Source: Montifringilla adamsi (taxonomy: Eukaryota > Chordata > Aves > Passeriformes > Passeridae). From it: 64,000 nucleotides of DNA. Positions 41,801 through 50,700 of this stretch are shown here, in pieces (position 1 is the stretch's first letter; the number at the start of each line of letters is the position of its first letter). Both the position numbers and the translations under genes were made by a program. The notes below the pieces were generated by a model that was not told the DNA's origin, did no database searches, and saw only the letters and a list, made by a program, of their open reading frames with translations. The stretch lies in assembly GCA_017590115.1 (NCBI GenBank), contig JAGGNK010013558.1, positions 14,802,126 through 14,866,125 of the forward strand, read 5' to 3'.

Positions 41801-43174
41801 TCTAGCTGGGAAAAAGAACATTTGACTTGGGGAAAGCAACTGGAAAAACCTACAGGAATAAGTCTGCTCCTTGGTAACAAAATCTCAAAGCAAACAAAAT
41901 AAAAACAACGGCAGCGGGTCCTCAAAGTGAGAGGGGTGGAGAATAACAGGAAGGGAATGGGAAGCAGTAAGTGCCTTGGGAAGTGGATGTTGAGCTGGGC
42001 TCTGCCTTTATTTGCAGCATCTTGGCTCCAGCAGGTTTCAGTACAAGTAGGCGAGCCATGCAGAGAGCAGTAGCAGAAGATGAGTTGTTTAAATGACTCC
42101 CAGCAGTGTGTTTCATAATGTTTTGTGCAAACGTGTTTAGCCCAATAACTTCTGTTCCTGGCACGTGAACACTGCCAGGGAGGCTGTGGCTGCCTTGTCA
42201 AGATTTTATGGAGACTGGGAAGGGCCTCAGTGAAAGCTCTCAGCTGGTGTGAGCAAATCCAGCCATGTCTCATGGGGCTGTGCAGGGCATCGGGTGCTGC
42301 TCCAGCACAGGCATCCCTCCCTCCATCCCCAGTCAAATTGGGCTGGCATTTATGGCTTTTCTCCTCCTTCTGTAAATCTGTTGTTCTTCAGCCTGAGTTC
42401 AGTGAGAAATACAAAGACATGGTGGGTCTTTCTGCGTGAAATGTTCCTCTGTGAGGTTCCAGACAACTGTTTTTACATAGTGGGTGCTGTAAGGGAAAAA
42501 CCCAATTTCAGTTTGTCCATGTGCACTTTGATATTGTGGCTATGTTAAGCTGATACATCTATACTAACACGCTTTCCTGTTTGGGCAAAACCTGTTATTG
42601 ACTTGTGAATGCATGCAATGCCATTGAGCTTATTCATTTATTGTGTTGAATATAATAATAGTGATATTCTTTATTTGCCAGTATAAATGGGGAGGGGAGG
42701 ATTGTGCAGCTTTAGTTAGACAGCAATGCAGTTAGAGAATTTTTTTTTAGATTCCTGAACACTCTGCAAGTGTGGCGAGGTTAGTCATAAAGTTATTTAA
42801 ATAAGTTATTAAGTAACTGGTTATACAGCCTCATTCAAATTAATGAATGCAAGAGTAGATTTCTTTGAAAGCAGGCAGTAATTTCTCTGCGTGCATTAAT
42901 CTAACAATTGTGTTTCTGTTGCCTGTCCTGGTGTTTTTCCTAGTAATCAGGAAAGCAGTGGGAAGTAATTTTTTGTTGATTATGCAATAGTTAGAAGGTA
43001 AACATGTTGTGAGTTTAGGAACAGCCCTCATGTAGTTAATGGGTGTATATTTCTGAGGACGTGGGTATGTACTGTTACCTCTGTGTGTGTGACTGTAAAG
43101 GAGTAAATCTGCAGGTTTCGCCAGCTTTTTCCTTACTGGGTTTTGATGATGAATTTGACCACCTCTTTTCACAG

Positions 43175-43272
43175 AGTAAGGATGATTGCTCAGCTGTTAA
43201 CCACGGAAGAGTCTGTCTGTGAGGATATTCCTGTGCACAGAGGTGTCCCTGTTCCCTTACGATGCACATACA
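43175..43272 (+). other. Possible optional non-coding exon of MCTP2
   Basis: A pyrimidine-rich acceptor (CCTCTTTTCACAG) and a GTAAGT donor bound 98 bases, about 0.8 kb before coding exon 1. It has stops in at least the frame entered from the CpG-island ATG. It would have to be 5' untranslated sequence. There is no protein support. Confidence 0.25.
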
Positions 43273-44056
43273 GTAAGTGATTTTATTTTAGCTCTTTTAT
43301 TCCTGACCCTCTCTGCTGTGTAAATGCTCACTATGAATCAGCTCAAAGATGAGCCCACCAGTTGGTTTTCAAAAGTGACACACCCATCCATTTTTTGTAT
43401 TATTTTTCTCTCAATTGCCTACTTTACAAGAAAAAATAATTCTGCAGTTTTCACTGACAGTGGGTTAATGTAAGGGAGTGTATTGGGGTCCCGGTTGGGA
43501 TTCCTCAAGTTCCATGTCCTCTCTTCTGCCTCAGCTACTTAGTTTGTGGAGCTGTTTTACATATCTGTAAACAACACATCCTGTAAGGATCCATGTAGCC
43601 TTGGAAATAACCAACAAAGCCCTGCATGGCCTGGGAAAGTGGCAGCAGAAATGTCAGTGCCAGCTTTGCCAGGAAGTTTTGTGTGCTTGCATTATCACGA
43701 TCTAACTCCCGTCAGTAAGCTTTGTACAGAAACAGTTTCAAATTGGATGAATCTCAAGTTTTCACAAATAAGGGCTTGACAGAAGAAGAAATATAATGTC
43801 CCCTCTTAGAAATAATGAAGTAGTGGGCAGACATTGCATTTTTGTGTAGGAATAAATACTTGCTCTGGCTGTTTTCCTCCTAAATAATCAAACCTACCCA
43901 CCAGATTGTATTTGGAAGCACTTACTAATGTGACATGCTCTGTTTTAACTGTTCAGAGAAATGACTGAAAGTTTTAAGATGAGACAACATGAATCATAGT
44001 CTTGAGCGGCTGTTCACTTTTGTGATTGACTTGCCTCCTTCCTACGTTCCTTTTAG

Positions 44057-44119
44057 TCACCCTGGGGATCGCTGAAGCTGTTCTGTGCAGGAGGCATTGC
44101 TGAGATTCCCCTTGCAGCC
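44057..44119 (+). other. MCTP2: MCTP2 leader segment of coding exon 1
   Basis: These 63 bases lie between the acceptor (pyrimidine tract ending TTTTAG, 44051-44056) and the ATG at 44120. They contain no stop codon in the frame of the ATG, so they can be read through if translation starts in an upstream exon. A weaker alternative acceptor (CTGTGCAG, ending 44090) would leave 29 bases and break that frame. Confidence 0.7.
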
Positions 44120-44644
44120 ATGGACTTGGACAAACAATCCGTGTGGGGATCCCTGAAACAGAAGACCCGGCCATTCCTGCGGAACCTGAGCGTGAGGAAG
44201 ACGAAGAAGAGGTCTGGCAAGATGCTGGAGAGGAAGGGCCACTCCTTGGACCGCTGTCTCAGCGTGTCAGTGCCTGACATGCTGGAGGTGGAGACTCTCA
44301 TGGAAGAAGAAGAAGAAGAAACGACTTACTCGAGTGCTCAGGTGTTGTCGAGCTGCTCCCCCAAGAGCTTTTCCAGGTCTGTGGTGTCCCTGAAGAGCAG
44401 AAACGCTTCGGTGAAGGCAGTGGGAGAGGACTGGCTGTGGGCGTCGCAGCAGAGGACGCGGATGGAGGTGACAGTCACCCCCCCGGACACGCAAGCTGTG
44501 GGCATTCACCTGGTGTCCTCACGAGGAGCTGAGGCTGGGGGCAGCCCCGTGTCTGAGGGGAAGAAGAGGAGATCAAGCGAGGACCTCTTTGACCTGCTGC
44601 AGAGCTCCCGGCTGAGCGCCGCGCTGAGCGAGGAGGGGACAGAG
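44120..44644 (+). CDS. MCTP2: MCTP2 coding exon 1: N-terminal cytosolic region (residues 1-175)
   Basis: This exon carries the conserved MCTP2 start MDLDKQSVWGSLKQ. The ATG lies in a strong Kozak context (GCCATGG), which is why I chose it. The exon begins at 44057 after a pyrimidine-rich tract and TTTTAG, so 63 bases of leader precede the ATG. It ends at GAG|GTGGGT in phase 0 after 175 codons. Residues 13-40 are rich in Lys and Arg. Residues 45-56 (RCLSVSVPDMLE) match a conserved Ser-rich segment of MCTP2. Residues 62-67 are a run of six Glu. The rest is Ser-rich, low in complexity and probably disordered. An in-frame reading past the donor runs to a stop at 44708-44710, but this is intron. 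The exon is much less conserved than the C2 domains, as is usual for this region. Confidence 0.93.
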
Positions 44645-44734
44645 GTGGGTGCTGGAGCAGCAGTGGGGCTCAGTCGCCACCTCCTGTGGGCTCCTTGTGC
44701 TTCTCCTTAATTTTGTGGCTTATAAAGGGATGGA

Positions 44735-44862
44735 GGATCCAACCAAGGCCAGGCTGGACAGGGCTCTGAGCAGCCTGGTGTAATAGGAGGTGTCCCTGCC
44801 CATGGCAGGGGCTGGAATGAGGTGAGATTTAAGATCCTTTCCTACCTGAACCATTCTGTGAG
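44735..44862 (+). mobile_element. CR1 LINE 3' fragment in MCTP2 intron
   Basis: It contains AAGGCCAGGCTGGACAGGGC, AGCAGCCTGGTGTAATAGG, the GTGTCCCTGCCCATGGCAGG box and a final GAACCATTCTGTG. It starts only about 90 bases after coding exon 1 ends. Confidence 0.88.
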
Positions 44863-46171
44863 GAGGGGGCTCCGTTCAAGGAATGAATGAGCAATGCAAA
44901 TAAGGCTGAAAAACGAAAATGTTTTCTCTGCACTCTCTTGTCCCCCTTTCCTTCCCCCTGCTTTATGGCCAGTATTTGTGTCTGGACATAATGTCTCAGG
45001 AGGATCAGAGACCAATACTGTCACGAAACTAATTCCTGCCTGGCCTGAGCAAATTTGGAATCCTGAGGAGCTCTATGATAGCTTCATTATATCGACAGCA
45101 GGTGAAGATTGTGGCTGCAGGAAACGCTTCAGGCAAAATTTGTTTTAGTTAGATTTTGTGGAAGTATGTCTATTCCTGTTGAGTCCTCTGTGGGAAGGTT
45201 ATACTTTGAACTTTCTGAGGCCTTTTTCTCATTACCTGATTGTTGCAGTTGTGGGAGCTGCCTCTGTAGTCATCAAAGATGCCAAAATGGGAACTGAGCG
45301 TTTTTTTTTTTTAAGTCCTCCCTTGGGAATAGGGATTTCACAGGTTAATTGGTTTTTAACTGCACCTTCAAAAGGATGATTAGCACTGATGTGGGGAAAG
45401 TGGTCCTTTCTGATATCAACTGCTTCTTTTGCATCTCAGAGGCCTGTGTATTCCTACCAAATGTGTGTTTGCTCTCAGTCTGTTGTGATGCAAAGTGTCA
45501 GACTGGTAGTTACTGACCATCACTTGCGGTTTAGGGTTGCTAAATTGTTCACAAATTGGTTTCATCTTGCTGGAGTGTTCATTATTTTGAGGGCTACTTA
45601 AGAAAAGCGACTGAAATAGTATAGTGCTTTGTTTCTCTGCTCAAAACGTTGCTCAAAAGTTGTAGCACATCACTCGGTATATGGTAAATATGTGGCCTCT
45701 TGTTATTTTGGAAGTTTTTCCAGCAGCGGCTTTTTCCCGCTGTTGTATGCCAGAAACCCTAATCTAAAATCTACCTCAGCACAACGAAGTTAATACTAAG
45801 TCCTGCTTTGATTTTGTGCGAACTGAGTGTTCTAGGAGAATGAAGTACCTGTATAGTGTTGAAATAGCTTAACCTCAAGTCAAGTTTCATCCAGATGCAC
45901 AGTCTGAGTCTGGCTTATTTTCTGCAGCACTTACATCTTTCCCTAAATGTGTATTTCTGTATTTGCTGGTGTGTGTAAATCATTTGGTATTTACTTGTAT
46001 GGCAAATCATCTCTCTGTGTGAATATGCTCCCTTACTGTAATCAGCCTCCAGTGCAACTTATAAAGATCTTTTTCCTCTAGAATAAAAGGAGAGAGTGAA
46101 GCAAAAGAAAGTAGAAATGAGTAAGGAGTATCGAGCAAATTTAATGATATTGAATCTGGTGAAAAACAAAT

Positions 46172-46268
46172 TCAATATTGGAAGGTGTCCATGGCAGGGA
46201 CGGTGGAACTAAATGATGTGTAAGGTCCATAGCAGCCCAAGCCTCCTCAGTATTCTATGATTCCATGA
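46172..46268 (+). mobile_element. CR1 LINE 3' tail in MCTP2 intron
   Basis: A degraded CR1 end with GGAAGGTGTCCATGGCAGGG, a GGTGGAACTAAATGATG segment and the terminal TATTCTATGATTCCATGA octamer-like repeats. Confidence 0.82.
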
Positions 46269-46803
46269 CAACTTCAATATTCAGCTTTGCTTGTACTTAA
46301 TTGAACAGTAACCGGATTTGTGTTGTGTGTGCCTCAGATGGGAATAGTTTGTTACAGAGGACTTTGGTCCCTGAGTGCTGGGTGGGGTTGCTCTGAGGAG
46401 CACAAGAGTTCCCATTGTTCTCGTGTGAGCATCACTCCCTGCCCAGGGAGGTAAATCCGAAGGAAGGCAGATCCTTGGAACAAAACAAACTACAAAAAGC
46501 AGAAATGTAGGTTGAGCTTCTTTCCCCCCTGAATTGCTTGTCACATGCCACCTACGCATTTCCTGGTTGTCTTTGGCCACCTGATACTGTGAGATTCTCA
46601 CGGGTGAGATCAGCATGTGCTTGTGGTTTTGTCACTTGTCTGAACTCCCCTGCAGAGCTGGGGGTGCTCAGCACAGCCCATCCTCACCAAGGCTCTGCCC
46701 ACAGGTACCATTTTTCCATTTGTCAGAGGTTTGCTCTCTGTTCCCCATTGCACGGCAAGGCTGAAGAAGCAGGTGAAGTTGTGTTGAATCCTGCAATGCC
46801 TTC

Positions 46804-46824
46804 TTTTTTTTTTTTTTTTTTTTT
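46804..46824. repeat. Poly(T) run, 21 bases
   Basis: A pure T run in the intron between MCTP2 exons 1 and 2. Confidence 0.95.
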
Positions 46825-46914
46825 GTTCCCATTGGGTTTTGTCCATGGCCACGTGCCATTGCTGAAGTGCTCTGATATCTCTTTATCTCCTTGCCAACAC
46901 TTTGCAGTGAGTCA

Positions 46915-46962
46915 CTGTCCTGGTTTAGGACAAATTTGGGCAGCCCAAAGCCTTGTCCTGTT
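46915..46962 (+). mobile_element. Possible LTR end fragment
   Basis: The stretch ACTGTCCTGGTTTAGGACAA followed by ATTTGGGCAGCCC resembles the 5' end of some bird endogenous retroviral LTRs as I remember them. Only about 45 bases match the pattern. Confidence 0.35.
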
Positions 46963-48379
46963 GCAGATGCTCTCAGTGGTTTTGTATTTTGAATAATTCT
47001 TCTGCAGAAAACGAGGGAGGCAGAGGTGGAAACGCTTGTCAAGAAGAACTTTCAATTTATGTATATTCATGCATCTACTCTTGCTTGATTTGTTTTCATG
47101 CAAATATATTTGGGGCTGTGACCCCCCTGGGTGTGGCCACTTTTGTTTAAAGTTGAGAAGTGTCACTGTAGTTCGATAAAATCAAGGTTTCAGGACCATG
47201 TTTTCACCAAGACTTTTATCTATATTCAGAGATCTCACTGCAGTTAGCTACCTAGAATAACAGTAATTTATATAATGTGGAGCTGAAATTAAAAAAAAAA
47301 CAACAAGTTTTTCTGTTTAAAATTATAATTGTTCAGTATCTGTGGATGTAATGCAAGTAAACAAAAAACAGAATAAAGACAAAATCATAATTTAGAAGGT
47401 AATTTTTTTTTTATAAATGATGTCAAGCTAGCCAAGACAGCACTTTAAAAATTACTATAATTTCAATGCAGTTCTTTGATCTCATGTTAGAGCTATGTAA
47501 AACAAGCTGTAAAGAGAGACCATTACCAGTGCCAATGATGGTGCCTGAAGGAGATTCCTGTGAAGCCAGAGACTCCAAGAAGCACTAAGTTTAATGCACA
47601 TGAGTGAGATTTTATGCATACTAGTCAGAAAATTCGAAGTTAGGGTTCCCCTAGCAGCTGTAACTCAGCTCCGTTGTGTGAGAAAATTCTTCTGCTGCTC
47701 TTTATGATGATAATTTTTCCACTTTTAATGTGTTTTTGCAAGGTGGCCAAGTTATGATTGCTGTGGGAACCATAAAGTTAGATTTTGTCTGTCGTGCAAG
47801 GGAAATCTTACTTGCAATGCTGGATTACTGTACTTCCTGATATGTAATATGTATTTGCAGGAAGAGGAGGGAAAGAATTACATAAAGGGTATTTATGTTT
47901 ATTTCAGCATGTCAATACAGCTAAGATTTATGTACTTTGGTGCAGGAGCTGGTTGCCTTTTAAATGTTTCTGTAGTGCTGCACACAATGCTGCTCTCATT
48001 GGAGAGGTTTGGATGTTCCCATACTTTCACATGAGGATCGAATTCCACCTTGTGTGCATTTCTGCAGACCCAGATTGCCCTTAGCAATAAATAAATCTTT
48101 GTGCTCGAATGGGCTGTGGCTGCCCTGCATCAGACCAGAGGAGTTTCCCAGGCACGTTGGTCCTCTTCAGCTGAGATGATGGTCATGGGCTCCTGGAGCA
48201 GCCAGAGGAGCATCAGAGGTGTCCTGGCTGATGAATCACTTCAGACAGACTCCATGCTGGGCCACTGTACCCTCAAGGCTTTGGATGAGTCAGTATTTAG
48301 GAAGAAATGTTTGACTTCCTCTCCTAAAAAATCCTTTGGATCTTCCAGTAATTGCAGCAAGTTGGGGGAAGTACATGTT

Positions 48380-48880
48380 TGTTGTAGTTTTATTTTCTCT
48401 GGTGGGTTTAACCCACCAGGCAGCTAAATATCACACAGTTTCTCTCTTATTCCTTGCTCAGTGGGAACCATCATATGCAGGAGACAATTGGGGGTAAAAG
48501 GTAAAATTTGTGGGTTGAGATAAAGACAGAAAAGGAAGAAGTAATTACTTTAATAATATTTTGTGTATTATAATATTAAGGTATAACACAAAAGTCTAAA
48601 AATTTAATTATATTAATTATATATTTTATATAATATTTAAAATGAATTAATATTTTTATAGAAATGATACAACAGTTAAAATATTCAAAACAAGTCAGCA
48701 CAGTGCAATTGTTTATCACCTGCTGACTGATATCCAGCCAGTTCCTCAGCAGAGGGACAGTACTTGTCCAGCAACAACTAAAATCATCAGTGTGTTATCA
48801 ACATTCTTCTCACCCTAAATCCAAAACAGAACACTGTACCAACTACTACAAGGAAAATTAACTCATCCAAAGCAAGGACA
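48380..48880 (-). mobile_element. Solo LTR of avian ERVL type, antisense
   Basis: Read on the minus strand, the left end begins TGTCCTTGCTTTGGATGAG and continues into GTTAATTTTCCTTGTAGTAG and a GTTGATAACAC segment. The right part has TTATCTCAACCCACAA and ends near GCCTGGTGGGTTAAACCC. These are the landmarks I know from old endogenous ERVL LTRs of birds. The middle is expanded by AT-rich sequence (48595-48665). No internal retroviral genes and no clear target-site duplication are visible, so it is a degenerate solo LTR. It lies about 0.5 kb upstream of MCTP2 exon 2. The outer ends are approximate. Confidence 0.75.
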
Positions 48881-48934
48881 CCTTTCCCCTTGACAATTTC
48901 TGTTTAACTTTCCCCATGAGCATTTTTTTTTTTA

Positions 48935-48995
48935 AACCACACAAAAAAACCCCCACACAAACAACAAAAAACCCCCCCAAACACCAAACCAAGTT
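48935..48995. repeat. A/C-rich low-complexity tract
   Basis: Runs of A and C (for example CAAACAACAAAAA at 48958-48970, then ACCCCCCCAA). It is complementary in parts to the G/T-rich tract at 49572-49672, on the other side of MCTP2 exon 2. Confidence 0.85.
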
Positions 48996-49387
48996 AAAAA
49001 ACTATTTAAAAAACTTTTAAGTGGAACTTGCTTTTTGTGTGGTGAAGGAGAAGTTGTGGTAAAGTGAGAGCAGCCGGCTGCCAGACACAACAACCTTCAG
49101 ACATCAGGAGAGTTTTGTGATAAGAACCTTCAGCACCCAGTGCTGGGGAGGAGAAGAAGAAATTTATTCCTAGCTGGAAGCAGGCACTTATTTTTCCTGG
49201 ATTAAACTCAAGAGACTAAGAGCAGTTACTGTAAAACAGGAAAAAGAAATATATATTTAAATTATCTGTAAGCATAAGTAAGAGCATTTCATTCATTACA
49301 TGTATGTATGAGTAATTTCTTGAGTGATGCTAGGAGCATTTTCTTTCCTCTATTGTTGTCCAATTCATTGTATCTTTTGTTTTATAG

Positions 49388-49450
49388 TACCCATGTGGAG
49401 AAATGGATTTTGACTCTTCCCTATCATCTCAAAACTTTGATGACCAAATG
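49388..49450 (+). CDS. MCTP2: MCTP2 coding exon 2 (63 bases, residues 176-196)
   Basis: This short exon sits between TTTATAG and ATG|GTAAGT and is phase 0 on both sides. It encodes 21 residues, YPCGEMDFDSSLSSQ followed by NFDDQM. These align in position and character with the acidic, Ser-rich linker just before the first C2 domain of MCTP2. Because it is a multiple of three, skipping it would keep the frame, so it could be a cassette exon. It is too short to stand out as an ORF. I found it from the splice sites and by continuity between exons 1 and 3. Confidence 0.85.
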
Positions 49451-49571
49451 GTAAGTCTTGTCATTTTGAAGCTTGATCAGAAACACAATTTATTTTAGAT
49501 TTAGGTTCTTTGCTTCTCACAAATTCAAAAACTCATCAGGTGAAGAACCCATCTAGAGATTTGCCCAGTGT

Positions 49572-49672
49572 GGTTTGTTTTGTTTTTTTTTTGTATTGGG
49601 GGGGTGTTTCAGTTTGTGGGAGATTTGTTTATTTAGTGGTGGGTTTGTGTTTTTGTTGTTTGGGTTTTTAGT
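49572..49672. repeat. G/T-rich low-complexity tract
   Basis: T and G runs including TTGGGGGGGT (49596-49605) and TTTTTGTTGTTTG (49650-49662). The latter is the exact complement of 48958-48970. Confidence 0.85.
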
Positions 49673-50204
49673 CGTTCAGAGTGGTTGCTAATTTTGAATA
49701 GACCCAAATGTTCTGGATTTTTTCAAGTACTCTATAATATCTATATTGTACTGGTAACTGATGAGAGCAGCAGTGTGACTACTCAAATGACAGTGTAGGA
49801 ACAAACTGGATTAAAGTAAATACAGCAAATAACACAGCTGTAAGCTTTGGCAGGTAGCAAAATGAGTTTTAGGGCAGTGTGAAGAGGCCCTGGCAGTTGT
49901 GACTTGTTATTCTCATGTAAAACATGTTTGCTTTGTGGATGAACTTCTCTACTTTTGCCCTCTGATAACCTCCCAAGTGCTGTCCAGAGCTGTTTTCACC
50001 GAGTGTTCCAGCTGGAGGATGATGCTGAGCTGTGTAACCCTGTGGCACCACCTCTGATGAGCAAAAATCCTCTCGAGTTTGCTTCTGCTAAAGCTCACAA
50101 CCAGCACTGCCTGCCACTGGCCTTCTCTCTTTCGGAGCTGCACAAAGAAGTGCTGTGCTCTCCTCTCAGCAGCTGTGTGAAATGTGTTCTTCCTCCTGAG
50201 GTTA

Positions 50205-50270
50205 TCAGGTGGTTACAAAGGACTTGATCTTTAGAGGTCTCTTCCAACTTGAGAGATGCTATGAATGCAC
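50205..50270 (+). mobile_element. Probable CR1-like 3' tail
   Basis: The sequence GACTTGATCTTTAGAGGTCT followed by CTTCCAACTTGAGAGATGCT resembles a degraded CR1 3' end. It is short and diverged, so the call is tentative. Confidence 0.5.
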
Positions 50271-50445
50271 AAGAAACAGCTCAGAAAAAAATGAGCTGAT
50301 AGGATTTGGAAAACCTGTGCAGGCATTTGTGATTGTTATATCACCACCCATTTTCAGGTGCTTTGTTGAACATACTTGATGCTGATACTTAGCTACTTGC
50401 CTAGTGAAGTAAAGCCTGGGAAAGAAATATTTTTTCTTTTCCCTC

Positions 50446-50465
50446 TTTTTTTTTTTTTTTTTTTT
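50446..50465. repeat. Poly(T) run, 20 bases, upstream of exon 3
   Basis: A T run about 125 bases before coding exon 3. It could add to the pyrimidine-rich environment of that acceptor. Confidence 0.95.
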
Positions 50466-50591
50466 CCTTTCTGTCAAAGATTGCCCTAAGGAAAGAGCAG
50501 AACTTTGTCTCTGCAGTGGCACTGGGAGCACACCTGCCTCATTTATGATCTGCTTCAAGAGGTGTGTGACTGATTCCTTTGTTCTCCTTAG

Positions 50592-50700
50592 GCTCTGGAG
50601 GAAGCAAACGACTGCCTGAGTGAGCTGCCCAGCCCCTTTGCCTACCTGCTGACCATCCACCTGAAGGAAGGCAGGAACCTGGTTATCAGGGATCGCTGTG
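50592..50700 (+). CDS. MCTP2: MCTP2 coding exon 3: start of first C2 domain (residues 197-233)
   Basis: The exon follows CTCCTTAG and ends at TGTG|GTGAGC in phase 1, splitting a Gly codon. It encodes [18 protein letters not shown] and then the first strands of the C2 domain ([19 protein letters not shown]). Asp230 in the IRDRCG segment is the first calcium-binding loop ligand. The LPSPFAYLL segment just before the domain is a strong MCTP2 signature. The splice phase matches the next exon at 61903, which lies 11.2 kb downstream. Confidence 0.95.

Larger units (their letters stand above)
28774..44056 (+). other. MCTP2: First MCTP2 intron (inferred)
   Basis: About 15.3 kb between the CpG-island donor and the acceptor before the start codon. 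It holds C16 and T29 runs and many short frames, none with recognisable protein similarity. An additional 5' exon near 43.2 kb is possible. Confidence 0.55.
44645..49387 (+). other. MCTP2: MCTP2 intron between coding exons 1 and 2
   Basis: This 4.7 kb intron contains two CR1 tails, a poly(T) run, a possible LTR end and the ERVL-type solo LTR. No coding sequence is seen. Confidence 0.8.

Noticed and set aside
44645..44710. Extension of the first coding exon past 44644 to an in-frame stop
   Set aside because: GAG|GTGGGT is a usable donor in phase 0 and the following exon restores the expected MCTP2 sequence. The read-through residues are not conserved.
49955..50227. 90-codon forward frame between exons 2 and 3
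   Set aside because: No MCTP2 similarity, no suitable splice boundaries, and it overlaps a reverse frame and a probable CR1 tail.
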